A stretch of 64,000 bases of DNA from Prosthecomicrobium sp. N25 (GTDB lineage: Bacteria > Pseudomonadota > Alphaproteobacteria > Rhizobiales > Ancalomicrobiaceae), in assembly GCF_037203705.1 (NCBI RefSeq), contig NZ_JBBCAT010000001.1, positions 1 to 64,000 of the forward strand. Reading direction: 5' to 3'. Under the pieces are notes generated by a model. The model had not been told where the DNA came from and searched no databases. It was given only the letters and a program-made list of their open reading frames with translations. This document shows positions 1 to 9,559 of this stretch, one piece after another; positions within the stretch are counted from its first letter, which is position 1; each line of letters opens with the position of its first letter. The translations under genes were made by a program, and so were the position numbers.

Positions 1-1
1 G

Positions 2-326
2 AGCCGGATCGACGAACTGCTGCCGTGGGCATTCGGCAGGACGGCCGCCGAGGCCGTGGCCTGAGAACAGCGCTTACGAAGCTGGCACCGGCGAGTTGGG
101 CCGACTGCTCGAGGCCTATCGCGGCTTGGAGTCGGCCAATCTCGATGACAGTCTCAGCCCCCAAATGCGCCTGGCGGACCAGGTCTATCGGCTGGCCTCA
201 CGTCAATGCGTCGACGGATGCCGCGCCTGTCTGCACCTCGAAAGCGACCTAATGACCGAGTCGCTGCTGGCGAGTTCGGTCAGTCGGCGTCTACTGACAC
301 GCTTTATGACGGCGCCGGATGCCTAA
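2..326 (+). pseudogene. 3' end of a helicase-like gene, apparently frameshifted
   Basis: The left edge cuts this gene. Frame 2 reads a protein-like stretch containing IDELLPWAFGRT and then stops at about position 63. Frame 3 continues with a helical segment (GELGRLLEAYRGLES) and a CVDGCRACLH cysteine cluster, ending at TAA 324-326. A C-terminal CxxGCxxC cluster after an LLPW segment is typical of large superfamily 2 helicases with zinc-binding tails. The two halves in different frames suggest a frameshift near 45-65, either real or a sequencing error. The stop overlaps the stop of the convergent minus-strand gene, so the two end tail to tail. It may be the end of a DpdJ-type helicase, given the neighbouring dpd-like genes, but this is inference. 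Family assignment is weak. Confidence 0.4.
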
Positions 327-1021
327 TCGAGAGGCTGGACGATGAACTGATCGAGCGCCGACTTATCCCCCAGCCAGTCGAGCACCTTCCTCGTGACAAG
401 CGACAGCTTGACGTTACCCTTCGTAGCAAAGCCTGTAAGGAAGGCGTCAACCTCGGGGTCGCTCGCGAGACGGGTGAGGTCGCTCGTCAGCGCCAGACGC
501 GCATCTTGAAGCGCCTTCAACTTCTCGGGTAAAGCCCGACCCGCGGTTGGCAGACTGGATGCTATCGTGCGCAACTGACCGATACTGTTCGCGTCCTGGT
601 CGCGGCCGAGTCGCCGAAGTAGCCTTTCGAGCGCGCCGAGAGGCGCGACGTGATCCCGCGCATATGCGTCGGTCAGCATCTGTGCCGAGCGATGGAGCGT
701 GTTTAGGGAAGCATCAAGCCGTTTAATGTCGCGTACGATCGCGTCGAGATCCTCGGGCTGTGTGGCGCTTTCCATCCGCTCACCAAGATCAAGAATCGTC
801 TCGGTTGCGTCTTTGATATCGGCGCCGCGCAGTCCAAGGTAGTCGGGTAGCAGAGCATATGTATCGGCCAGAGATTTAAGCCGATCGAGCCGTTGCGGCA
901 CGTCGGCGCAGGCAGTGACCGCCGCGCTCAACGCCTTCCCAAGGTGCTGCTGGTTTACCGCACCCTTAAGGTGCGGCAGCGCGGCTTCCAGGCGCAGTAA
1001 TGGATCCGTTGTCGCGCTCAT
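323..1021 (-). CDS. Hypothetical protein, last gene of the dpd-like operon
   Basis: This 232-residue protein is mostly alpha-helical, with no transmembrane segment or signal peptide. Residues about 75-160 are rich in heptad-like Leu/Ala/Asp patterns and could form coiled coil. No catalytic motif is evident. Its ATG overlaps the stop of the upstream ATPase gene by four bases (ATGA), so it is translationally coupled and very probably works with that ATPase. By position it corresponds to the gene that follows dpdH in dpd clusters, but I cannot recognise it as DpdI by sequence. It is likely an accessory or structural subunit of the same machine; function is otherwise unknown. Confidence 0.7.
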   Translation of the reverse strand: MSATTDPLLRLEAALPHLKGAVNQQHLGKALSAAVTACADVPQRLDRLKSLADTYALLPDYLGLRGADIKDATETILDLGERMESATQPEDLDAIVRDIKRLDASLNTLHRSAQMLTDAYARDHVAPLGALERLLRRLGRDQDANSIGQLRTIASSLPTAGRALPEKLKALQDARLALTSDLTRLASDPEVDAFLTGFATKGNVKLSLVTRKVLDWLGDKSALDQFIVQPLD

Positions 1022-4000
1022 CCCGCCCTCGATGCGCTAAGCAGGTCTATGATTTCCTTGGCACCCGCAATCAAGGCAGTACCTTGCGCTTGAATGGTCT
1101 CCAGCCCGGCGATCGGACCCGATTCCGCCACTGTCGCGGCCGCGTGGTCGCCGAGAAGCGAGACGGCCGTCTCACCGGCGGTAAACGCGGCCAGAACGCT
1201 CTCGAGTAGCGCCGCCGGTGCGCTGACCAGCGCCGCAAGCATTGCTCCCGGGGAATCTTCTTCCTCATCGCCTGGCTCGCTGAACGGGTCTTCCTCATCC
1301 CGCATACTGGCAAAATTCCGTAGCGTCGTCTGAAGCGCATTGGCGTTCTCGACAAGCGACGAGATCACTGCCGTATAGGCGTTCTTCCACTCGCGTACCT
1401 TGTCGGCGGCAATGCCGGGTAGCGCCTTGCTTCCCGCCCCCAGTGCGGTTTCGAGCCGCTCACCATGAGCGCGCAGCGATTGGCCCCTTAGAAGACCGAG
1501 CAATCGCGTGGAGCGTTCGGTGAGACGTCGCTGTTCCTCGCTCATCATTACCGGCACCACATCGCGCGCCTTGACCAGTTGCTCGGCTGCCGTTTCGATG
1601 ATCTTGCGGGCTTCGGTCTGCGCCAGGATCTCCGCTGGCACATCGCTGAATTCCATTGTCCTGATCAAGGTCAAGATCGCCGCGACCCCGACTCCAGACG
1701 CCAGGCCGAAGTCCTTCGATTGGCCCTGGGGCAGGCTCAGACTCTCACGCAGCAAAGTGCGCAGAGCGGCATGCTGCTGATTTGTCCCAGTGAGGAGACT
1801 TCCCCACTTTGCCGTGCGTGCGGCGGGCGCGCTTTCAGCTGGGCCTTCATCCCGAAGTAGCACCAACCATTGTTCGACCGGCGCCGCGGTCGGTAACACC
1901 GCGCCGCGCAACCATGCGCGGACAAGGAGGATCTGGGCCGCCGCAACTGCGGGATTCCATCTCGATCCCTGCTCGGTCTCGCCGAGCGTTCGATCGATAT
2001 AGTTTGAGATTTCGCGTTTAAGGTGTCGGAGCAGTCGGGCAAGCCGGCTCTGGCGATATTCGACAATGTCCGGGAGCGCTGCCGGATTGGCCTCCATCTC
2101 CGCAAAGGCCTCAAGACCCTCCTGAAGCCAGGTGACCGCCGGCAAAATCAGCAGATCCTTACGCGCGGTTGCGGTGCCCTCGATCTTAAGCGTCGAAGGC
2201 TGGATTAAGCGGTTCCAAATCCATCCGTCATAGCCAAGCGTGCGTGGATCAATCTGGCCGGCGATCAAATAAAGAGCCTCATTCCACTCATTGGGGTTTT
2301 GGAGCTTGCCGCCGTCTTTGCGCCATTTGGTAATATTCGTTGGATCGAGCCGAAGCTTGGACCGATGCGGCGGCTTTTGCGTCGGCGACTGCCTGGTCGA
2401 GGCAGGAGGCGTTGGCGTCAGCAGGGGTTTCGGAACCGTTGGCGCAGGCGGACTTATGAACTGTTCGCGCGGAGCGCCATTCTCGCGCCCTGATGTCGGT
2501 GACGGCGTCTGCAGTTCTGGAACTTCGAATGGTGCGGCGGCTGGAATGGCGATCGCATCGCCAGGCTCTCCTCCCAGCCAAGGCAAGCGAAACGCCTCGA
2601 ATACGGCGCGAGGCACTCCGTGGAACGCGATCTGACCATTGCGTTCGATCGTCGTTTGCATTTCGCCGGAGGCGCCCCAAAAGGTAATGGTCCGCCTCAG
2701 GCGATCGCGTTCCGTTTGGTCCGCACTATGTGCCTGAAGCAATCGCTCAAGTGGAAGTGGCGCGTAGCGGGTGCGCGAGTCAAATGCTTTCACCTCGATG
2801 TTCGGACCTGGATAAGCGCCCTCGTCCAGCAATTCGGGCTGCCGCAAGCTGGGGCTGAGTATGGACTGGATCACGCCGCGCGGTGTCTTCCACGTGCGCC
2901 GCTGATCCTGCTCATTCAGCGCCTCGAAGAAACCGTCGAGCGCGCGCGCTGTAAATGGGAAAAATCCGATCCCGTCTATTTGACCAAACGCTGCATGACA
3001 GCCCTCTGCCATCGGACATTCTAGGCAAGGGTTGGGCGGCGGATAGTCCGATCCGCTCCTTTGCTCTTCGCGCCACGCGTTGAGCGCCAGTGGACCGGCG
3101 CGGGTCGCTGAGAGGTAGCGACTGACGAAACGCTGGCGATCGATGGGATCTCGCATCGTGGCGACGTCTTGGATGCCGTGTTCACCCTCGCCGAGGCTGA
3201 TCTTATGGGTAATCCGGTCCTGATAGTTGGTCCGAAGAGTGGTGTCGTAGTAATCGGGGGTCAGCCCGACAACCGACACTAGGTCGCACTGGTCACGCTC
3301 CTCCTCGTCATCGCTTCGCGTGTCGGAGTTGGTGGTGAGGACGTCGATCAGGCTGTCGTCTAGCCCTTCCCAACTGGTAATGTCCTCGAGCAGAAGCACG
3401 AGGCGCGCACCGCGGGTCCGCAGCGCCCGCCGGACTTCTCTGAATAGCTTCTTGAGACTGTCGGAGGTGACCCCAACGACATGCTGGATTGCGTCATTCT
3501 TTCGACGATTGAGAGCGTCGGCAAACGCGATGTGCTGAGGAATTTTGGGCCCAAGTTCACGTACAACTCGATCCGTATCCCATCCCGCCTCCCGCGCCTC
3601 TTCAATCTCGACCGACTCCCCTATCAAAGCCGCACGCAGGTTCAGCGCCTTCGACGCCTTGACGTCGTCGCGGCTAACCAATTCGTGCAGATCAAAGACA
3701 TCGAATACATTGAACCGCGCAGATTCTGAATTTCGATCTCCTTCTTTGCCCGAAATCAGCCGAAGGATCCGCCGCGGTGCATCCCACAACTCTTCGACAG
3801 CATCCGGTTTGAGCAGTTGCGAGGGCTGCCAGCGTTCGCACCAGTCATTATCCACCGGAGGCTTCTCGTAATGATCGCCCTTGAGCGCTTGCAGCAGATT
3901 GTTGTGAAAGGTGCGAGCACGCCCCGCTTCCGCGATTTTTTGCTTGTTCCCTAAGCCATCGAACAACTCCCTGAACTCGCTAGGAAGTTTCTCACGCAAT

Positions 4001-4356
4001 TGGGCGAGCGCGCCCTCGAGGCTTCCGTCCGAGCGCTGAAGGAGCAGCGGGGTATCTTTCCCGTTTCTTGGCCAATTGACATAGAGCCAGCGGATCAGGT
4101 GCGACTTGCCCGAACCGGGCTCCCCTTCGATTACGCAAAAGGCGTGATGGACATGGGGGGGCGAAATCGCAGCCAGCACACCGCGTTCGTCGAAAGTCCT
4201 GATCTCGTCCGCACGGCCACCACTGACAGTGAAGCCGCGAATTGGTGAGTGGGTGGCAAGAAAGATCGCCTCATTGCCTTCGAGCGCTTCGACTCGAAAC
4301 ATCGCTTTTGCAGCGTCGGCGGTCCAACATGCCTTGTTCGGAACGGCGTCAATCAT
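1018..4356 (-). CDS. dpdH: Large P-loop ATPase, DpdH-like
   Basis: This 1112-residue protein has an N-terminal P-loop ATPase domain. Walker A is GEPGSGKSH near residue 80 and a Walker B-like LVLLLEDI lies near residue 320. A small cysteine cluster (CLECPMAEGC, about 444-453) could bind zinc. A proline-rich linker at about 680-720 separates this from a long helical C-terminal half, and an acidic patch lies near residue 1000. Size, architecture and the order helicase, 300-residue protein, large ATPase match DpdF-DpdG-DpdH of the 7-deazapurine-in-DNA systems, where these genes belong to the restriction part. The start overlaps the previous gene by 8 bases and the stop overlaps the next by 4. It probably uses ATP to sense or process DNA lacking the modification; that role is inference. 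Confidence 0.65.
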   Translation of the reverse strand: MIDAVPNKACWTADAAKAMFRVEALEGNEAIFLATHSPIRGFTVSGGRADEIRTFDERGVLAAISPPHVHHAFCVIEGEPGSGKSHLIRWLYVNWPRNGKDTPLLLQRSDGSLEGALAQLREKLPSEFRELFDGLGNKQKIAEAGRARTFHNNLLQALKGDHYEKPPVDNDWCERWQPSQLLKPDAVEELWDAPRRILRLISGKEGDRNSESARFNVFDVFDLHELVSRDDVKASKALNLRAALIGESVEIEEAREAGWDTDRVVRELGPKIPQHIAFADALNRRKNDAIQHVVGVTSDSLKKLFREVRRALRTRGARLVLLLEDITSWEGLDDSLIDVLTTNSDTRSDDEEERDQCDLVSVVGLTPDYYDTTLRTNYQDRITHKISLGEGEHGIQDVATMRDPIDRQRFVSRYLSATRAGPLALNAWREEQRSGSDYPPPNPCLECPMAEGCHAAFGQIDGIGFFPFTARALDGFFEALNEQDQRRTWKTPRGVIQSILSPSLRQPELLDEGAYPGPNIEVKAFDSRTRYAPLPLERLLQAHSADQTERDRLRRTITFWGASGEMQTTIERNGQIAFHGVPRAVFEAFRLPWLGGEPGDAIAIPAAAPFEVPELQTPSPTSGRENGAPREQFISPPAPTVPKPLLTPTPPASTRQSPTQKPPHRSKLRLDPTNITKWRKDGGKLQNPNEWNEALYLIAGQIDPRTLGYDGWIWNRLIQPSTLKIEGTATARKDLLILPAVTWLQEGLEAFAEMEANPAALPDIVEYRQSRLARLLRHLKREISNYIDRTLGETEQGSRWNPAVAAAQILLVRAWLRGAVLPTAAPVEQWLVLLRDEGPAESAPAARTAKWGSLLTGTNQQHAALRTLLRESLSLPQGQSKDFGLASGVGVAAILTLIRTMEFSDVPAEILAQTEARKIIETAAEQLVKARDVVPVMMSEEQRRLTERSTRLLGLLRGQSLRAHGERLETALGAGSKALPGIAADKVREWKNAYTAVISSLVENANALQTTLRNFASMRDEEDPFSEPGDEEEDSPGAMLAALVSAPAALLESVLAAFTAGETAVSLLGDHAAATVAESGPIAGLETIQAQGTALIAGAKEIIDLLSASRAG

Positions 4357-5251
4357 CGAGCGTGCTCCCGTTCAACGTGACAGCGTTGAACGCCTTTACT
4401 TCGGCGAGAGAATCAGCTGCCAACCTCGCAGCAACTTGCGCGTCACCGCGAGGAACAATCAGCCGGATCACTTCGTCTTCGTGTAAGTCGCGAAGCGCCG
4501 CGCTTAGCAGGCGCGACACTGCGTTGCCGGGCACATAGTTCATGCGTTTCGCGGCCGCGAGGAACAGCGTGCCCTTATCGAGATAGGGCAAAGTGGCGGC
4601 CACCCATCCAAGAAACGCTACCGGCGAGATCGCCTGTTCTCGCGGCAAGTTGCTTGCGCGAAGCGCACGCCGGAGTCTGCCAGTGACCGACAGCAGCGTC
4701 GTCCGCGAGGAGAGCGTCTCATTGAGGCCAATAAATTCTACCCAGCGCAGCCAGGCTGGATGCCGGGTGGAGTTGTAGCGCTGGGCACTGGTCTCAACCG
4801 CTCGAGGTGTCAGCGAGCGTGTCAGCAAATCGGCAATCTGCGCCGCCGTCCACTCGCTCAGCCACTGCCGACTTCCCTGCTTCTCCGTCTCCACGACCAC
4901 ACACGCATAGGCATCGAGAATATCGGCATCCGCGGATTGGTGGGCCTGCGCCAGCAGCAGGTCGTGAACCAGATCGGAAAAGCCGCCAATGTCGGAAGGG
5001 AGTGCGGTGGTTAGCAAGCGGACGCTGTCACGACTGCTTTCGATCAGCCCCAAACCAGACGCCGCCTGCAGAGCCTGACTAACCAGACCACGGTCATTCT
5101 CATCGTGCGCTGTATCAGAGACGCCATCCCAACGCGGCCGCAACCATTGCTGCAGTTCGCTCCTAGGCGCGCTCCCCCCACACGCGGCTATGACCCTTGC
5201 GATCGCCCAGAGACGCTCCGGGGTACCCTGAGTTGCCGAAAGCAAGGCCAT
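4349..5251 (-). CDS. dpdG: DpdG-like protein
   Basis: This 300-residue soluble protein has a helical N-terminal part compatible with a winged-helix fold (residues about 10-95, with ERLWAIARVIAACGGS as a candidate first helix). The remainder is helical with no recognisable catalytic residues. It lies between the helicase gene (2 bases upstream) and the large ATPase gene (8-base overlap), so all three must be co-translated. Length and position match DpdG, whose biochemical role is not established. The identification rests mainly on context. It could be an adaptor between helicase and ATPase. Confidence 0.6.
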   Translation of the reverse strand: MALLSATQGTPERLWAIARVIAACGGSAPRSELQQWLRPRWDGVSDTAHDENDRGLVSQALQAASGLGLIESSRDSVRLLTTALPSDIGGFSDLVHDLLLAQAHQSADADILDAYACVVVETEKQGSRQWLSEWTAAQIADLLTRSLTPRAVETSAQRYNSTRHPAWLRWVEFIGLNETLSSRTTLLSVTGRLRRALRASNLPREQAISPVAFLGWVAATLPYLDKGTLFLAAAKRMNYVPGNAVSRLLSAALRDLHEDEVIRLIVPRGDAQVAARLAADSLAEVKAFNAVTLNGSTLDD

Positions 5252-5253
5252 TA

Positions 5254-7761
5254 TTACCCTCTCTCCTCAAGTGCGTCGCGAGCAAAGGTGGCGAGCACGG
5301 CGAGATCATAAGCGCCCGCCGGCGACGCGATGTCCGCGAGTGGACGGCCATCAAATTGCAAATCGGGCGCACCGATTATCACCAATGTCTGTGTAGGATA
5401 GCGGCTCAAGAAGCGACGGCTACGCTGCCACAAGCCTACACCGACTTGATCGTCGCGCGACAGGAACAGCGCAGTAGGTAAATTAAGCGCGTCGAACGCT
5501 GCATAGCCAAACCACTCGCGGTGCTCGGTTACCAGCCCTAGTCCGGTACCGCCGCACAGCGATGCAGCACATGCGCTGCCGTAGCCGTCTGGCACAAAGA
5601 ACTGCTCGATGCCGAGGCGTTGGAGAATTGAGATCGCGATATCAAAATCCGCCGCGATGTCGTCGCTTGCAACGAAGGTAGTGCCTGCGGGAAGCATAGG
5701 CGTCGTGCGCAACGCGCTTGGCCAAATATCCTGGCCGCCTGCGCAATGCATCTCATGCGGTGGTTGCCGACCTTTGCGCCGACAAGGCGGGCATCGCCCG
5801 CACTCGGGTGCCAAGCCCAGTGGGTCAACGAGACGATAGACACCTGCCAGCACACATTCAGTGCTGTTCGGGGCGCCCCGCATCACGCCGAGAAAAGACC
5901 GGAATTCCGCTAAGGCTTCGGCCTGTTCATCGTCGCGAAGCTTTTCGACACGTGCCCAAATCGCATCCTGTGAAGCTTCGTCCTCGAACAGTGCGTCATC
6001 GAGAATTTCAGCTTCCCAAAGCAGGGGCCCCGAGCCATTCGTTGCAACCTGTGTGACCCGGAGCAGGTCTGCGCGCTGCATCAGGTTGAGCAAGCTCATG
6101 TTCCAGCGCCGATTGTAATCGCTGCTCTCACCCTCGATTTCCTCATGGACCGCGTCAATGTCAAACCGCGCAAGTCGCCGATTGCCCGACCATTCAACCG
6201 CCAAGTCCCGCTCCGCGGAAATGCGCATCTTGCGCCAGCGCAACCGCGCCTTTTTCACCGACAACCATGAGCCCGCCGCCATAGCCGCGGCCTGGCTTTC
6301 GTCGTCCCGCGCTTTCTCCCCTTGTCGGAAGGGATCGGCACCCGGAGGCGGCTGGGTCCAGACGCTTAGAGCAATGCCTTGATGGCCATCGCGTCCCGAG
6401 CGCCCGATCTCCTGGTAATAGCGTGCGGGACTTTCCGGGATGCCTACATGAAGGATCGTTCGCACGTCGGCCTTGTCGATCCCCATCCCGAAGGCCGAGG
6501 TGGCGACAATCAAATCAAGCTTGTCCTCGGCCCAATCCGAAATAACCGACTGACGAAGCCCTGTATCGCTGAGCGCCCCCGTGAAGACGGCAAGCCGCGA
6601 ATAGTGTCGCTTGCGCAGTGTCAGAGCCAACGCCTCCGCGTGCTCGACCTGGTTGGTGTAGACAATTGTCGGACGCGGCGCATGGTCGATCAGACGCAAG
6701 AGCATCTCATCGCGCTCCTCGAGTGAGGAAACATAGGTCGCGGCCAGATCAAACTCGAATCGCGGGACGCCGGCATGCACCTCGAGCCAGAGACCCCCTC
6801 GATAGGCCTGGCGCAGCACCGTCCGGGCGGCCGGACCCAGCGTCGCGGACAAGAGCATGGTGCGCAAAGCAGGATTACGTTCGCGCAATTGATCGACCAG
6901 CGCCGGCAAGCGCTGGAAGTCGGGGCGAAAGCTCCGTCCCCAGGATTCTATGATATGCGCCTCATCGACAACGAAACCGCTAAGATGTGCCTCGACCCCT
7001 GGAGCCTTTCTGCCCGGCGCCATCGCCGCATCGAGTAATGCCTCTCGCGCGGTGGAGAACGCGAGTTCTGGAGAAAGAATGAGTACCGGAATTTCGCCTC
7101 GCCGGAACGCGTCAAGTAAATCGCGGCGGGCGTCGCTATTCAATTGCCCCGTCAGCGCACGACTATTTTCTAGCCCTGCTATCCCTTTCAGCGTGCGTTC
7201 GTGATCGAGCGCAAGCGCAACGGTGGGGGTGATCAGCGCGATGCAGGAGCGACCTTCCGAGGGCCAGAGATACGGGGCAGTCTGAAAAAGGAGGCTTTTG
7301 CCCGTTCCGGTCGGCATCGACACCATCAGGGTTGCGCCTACGGGCATGGTCGCGACAGCGCGAAGCCCGGCCTTCTGGGTCTCGCATCTATAGAATCGAT
7401 GCTGCGACAAGCGCAGCAGCACCGCGTCTGGCGGCGATGTTCGGTATGGGCGACGCGGCGCGCTATCGAGCAGCATCGCCTCGGCAAAATCCTGGGGAAC
7501 TCCGGCGGGACGTCCATCCAGCCGCACAGTCGTACCGACAAGCGACAGTCCGAATCGTCCCAACATCGCCCGCTCATCGTCTTTCAGAACAATGTCGTGA
7601 CCAGCCAGATTGAGCACATTGTCAGAAAGGCGCACCCAATCCCGAAGCAGTGCTAGCCGGTCACCGGCTGTCCGCGCAACTGCGAACGCTGTAGCCGCAC
7701 GCTTAATGCTACGCGAGCGCCAGGCCTCTCTCACGTTATTCTCCGTGAGAACCCCTCCCAT
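5254..7761 (-). CDS. dpdF: RecQ-like ATP-dependent DNA helicase, DpdF-like
   Basis: This protein of about 835 residues carries a full superfamily 2 helicase core: Walker A MPTGTGKS near residue 150, DEAH near 266, SAT near 307, and motif VI QEIGRSGRDG near 455, in the form usual for RecQ. A cysteine cluster follows near 655-675 (CGRCPPC, then a distal Cys), resembling the RecQ zinc site. The C-terminal part resembles a phosphoribosyltransferase-like fold (TLVIIGAPD), as reported for some DpdF-like proteins, but this is tentative. It is the first gene of the four-gene operon. The start is uncertain: GTG 7770, ATG 7761, or GTG 7734 with a good GGAG. It likely unwinds DNA during restriction of DNA lacking 7-deazaguanine modification; no dpdA is visible in the window. 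Confidence 0.7.
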   Translation of the reverse strand: MGGVLTENNVREAWRSRSIKRAATAFAVARTAGDRLALLRDWVRLSDNVLNLAGHDIVLKDDERAMLGRFGLSLVGTTVRLDGRPAGVPQDFAEAMLLDSAPRRPYRTSPPDAVLLRLSQHRFYRCETQKAGLRAVATMPVGATLMVSMPTGTGKSLLFQTAPYLWPSEGRSCIALITPTVALALDHERTLKGIAGLENSRALTGQLNSDARRDLLDAFRRGEIPVLILSPELAFSTAREALLDAAMAPGRKAPGVEAHLSGFVVDEAHIIESWGRSFRPDFQRLPALVDQLRERNPALRTMLLSATLGPAARTVLRQAYRGGLWLEVHAGVPRFEFDLAATYVSSLEERDEMLLRLIDHAPRPTIVYTNQVEHAEALALTLRKRHYSRLAVFTGALSDTGLRQSVISDWAEDKLDLIVATSAFGMGIDKADVRTILHVGIPESPARYYQEIGRSGRDGHQGIALSVWTQPPPGADPFRQGEKARDDESQAAAMAAGSWLSVKKARLRWRKMRISAERDLAVEWSGNRRLARFDIDAVHEEIEGESSDYNRRWNMSLLNLMQRADLLRVTQVATNGSGPLLWEAEILDDALFEDEASQDAIWARVEKLRDDEQAEALAEFRSFLGVMRGAPNSTECVLAGVYRLVDPLGLAPECGRCPPCRRKGRQPPHEMHCAGGQDIWPSALRTTPMLPAGTTFVASDDIAADFDIAISILQRLGIEQFFVPDGYGSACAASLCGGTGLGLVTEHREWFGYAAFDALNLPTALFLSRDDQVGVGLWQRSRRFLSRYPTQTLVIIGAPDLQFDGRPLADIASPAGAYDLAVLATFARDALEERG

Positions 7762-7770
7762 CAGGAGCAC

Positions 7771-8371
7771 CTTCCACCCAGGTCGTAAGAACTTAAATCC
7801 GGGGTAGCCATTTCTTATCCTATTTCGACACGACTCGCCGAGAACAACCTAGAGCGCCGCCCTGCTTCCGTAGATCTATGAAGCGACTGTCTGGGCCTTC
7901 GTGCCCGTCGCAGAAACCACCAGCCCAATAACCAGCGCTGGGGAAAGCGTGATTTGGGTAGGGATGGAGGATATTCCTCACTTTTCTAACATTCTCATTA
8001 CAACTTGCAAGTGCTGAATCATGCTAGTGTTCGTACCATCGCTGGACCGCCCGTGGACTGCGTCGAAATGCTTAGATTGTGCTCGACGAGAGCAGTGGGG
8101 GACTCTTGCGCTACGCCGAACGTCCCCGTGCGCGGCGAGCATCAGACCTAGCGGATCGACCTCAATCCCGTTTTGTGCACCTTTCGCATCTAGGAGTTGA
8201 GGTTGCAGAATATTTCTTCTCCGTTACCCCCTACCTGGGGAGATACCGACGAAGTTGGCGCGCCTCTTCAATCTCCGCCGTTGAGTCGCTCAACATGCCG
8301 CTCGCCAGTCGTTGTTGGGCAGTGACATGATATCCGGCTCCAGACGAGAATGGTGCTGGCCAACGGCCACG
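7771..8371. other. Intergenic stretch without recognisable gene
   Basis: About 600 bases separate the start of the helicase operon from the end of the zinc-ribbon gene. Short open frames occur but none has convincing coding character or a recognisable motif. The operon promoter must lie here. An AT-richer patch at about 7975-8030 is the likeliest place, but no consensus -35/-10 pair stands out. Confidence 0.5.
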
Positions 8372-8815
8372 TTAGGGATTGGTTGCGGCTCTTGCCGAAC
8401 GAGCCTGGTAGTCTGCCTCTTCCAGCCATTCCTCGCTTAAGATAGGTCCCTCTCGGCCGACCTTCTCGCAGTGTTCGACGCGAGCTTGCACCTCCCGCTG
8501 GCCCTTGACCGAGAGCTCCACCGTGGACCTTAAGTTCGGGCCCAATTCCTCCAGTTCCTCAGCACCCCAACCAACCCCGGAAAGCAGTCGCTCGTAAAGG
8601 CCCCGGTAACAGGACGCTAGGTATCGCGCCGCGCCCTCGATTGACGATGACGTGACCTCTTCCAAGAGTTCCTTGCACTCTATACAACAAGGGATCGGCA
8701 CCAGAGCGGAAGCATCTACGTGCTCTGTGGATTTCTCTGGACTGCGAGGCAGGAAGTCGTACGGAACCCGGTAGGTCGATGTCGTGCGATCGCCACAATA
8801 CAGGCAGGTCGCCAT
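8372..8815 (-). CDS. Small zinc-ribbon protein of unknown function
   Basis: The chosen ATG at 8815 is preceded by GGGAG seven bases upstream and gives 147 residues starting MATCLYCG. An upstream in-frame start at 8902 adds 29 residues without protein character. Two CxxC pairs (CLYC at residues 4-7 and CIEC about 38 residues later) would form a four-cysteine zinc site, as in HNH-type or zinc-ribbon proteins. No HNH catalytic histidine cluster is seen. The C-terminal half is helical and charged. It stands alone next to the dpd-like operon and may be a cargo gene of the same accessory region. Confidence 0.65.
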   Translation of the reverse strand: MATCLYCGDRTTSTYRVPYDFLPRSPEKSTEHVDASALVPIPCCIECKELLEEVTSSSIEGAARYLASCYRGLYERLLSGVGWGAEELEELGPNLRSTVELSVKGQREVQARVEHCEKVGREGPILSEEWLEEADYQARSARAATNP

Positions 8816-9559
8816 TTTGCTACTCCCAAGCAAATATTCAGCGGACGTGCCGCGGGAGGGTTGGATGCCCGTTAGCAGATCAGCCTTGGCTCGGACTGAC
8901 AAGAGATTCCTGCCCGGGCGGCGCTAGCGCCAACGGAGGAGCGGGCTTCCAGTCTTCCTAACGATCGGCTATGCAAAGGCGGCAGACCGCGATGCCAATG
9001 CCGGGGGGTGAAGACCCTGCCCAAGCCTTATCGGATCGACGATCTGGCAGTTGCTGTACACGAAGCTGTGGTTGCGGGGGCCAGCAATACTTAAAGCGCA
9101 CAACGAGGACGTGTGGCACAACGGCTGCATGCCGGGCCCAAGCTAGCAGTAGAAGAATCAAACCCAACCGAGGCTATTGGGGAAGGCACTCGTTAGTGGG
9201 ACCATGCGCGCCGTTTGCAAAGTGAGGGCGGGGTGCGCGTGTCTGGTGGGACGGTCGGGTGGCCTCTGCTCTCCTGGGGCACAGCAGGGGGCCAAGGCCT
9301 TGCATCGGAGTGGGTCCACATAGCGAGACATGCCCCATAAGCCTCTCCCCCACCCCGGGGGAGGGCATACCACCTGCCTTATACGCGTGTATTCGTGGTA
9401 GAGCGGACGGCCGGCGCGCGCGCGTGGGATCTGGGAGGCCCGATACCACACATGTCGATCTCGTCTGCACCGACTTGTCTCGAAGCCGGGGACGGCCCGG
9501 CGCACTCGTCAGCGAAGGGTTCGCGCCCGGATTCACACCGGGCTGCAATGCGAGAGCCA
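8816..9559. other. Non-coding or degenerate stretch
   Basis: No supported gene lies in these roughly 740 bases. Overlapping short frames in several phases show no recognisable motif, and the stretch runs into the decayed cyclase gene. It contains a GC-rich hairpin at 9343-9365. Confidence 0.5.
9343..9365. repeat. GC-rich intergenic hairpin
   Basis: CTCCCCC at 9345-9351 pairs with GGGGGAG at 9357-9363 around an ACCCC loop, and the stem extends by a T-G wobble and a C-G pair. Similar C-rich/G-rich hairpins are frequent intergenic repeats in Hyphomicrobiales genomes. There is no U-tract, so it is not a convincing terminator. Confidence 0.5.
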
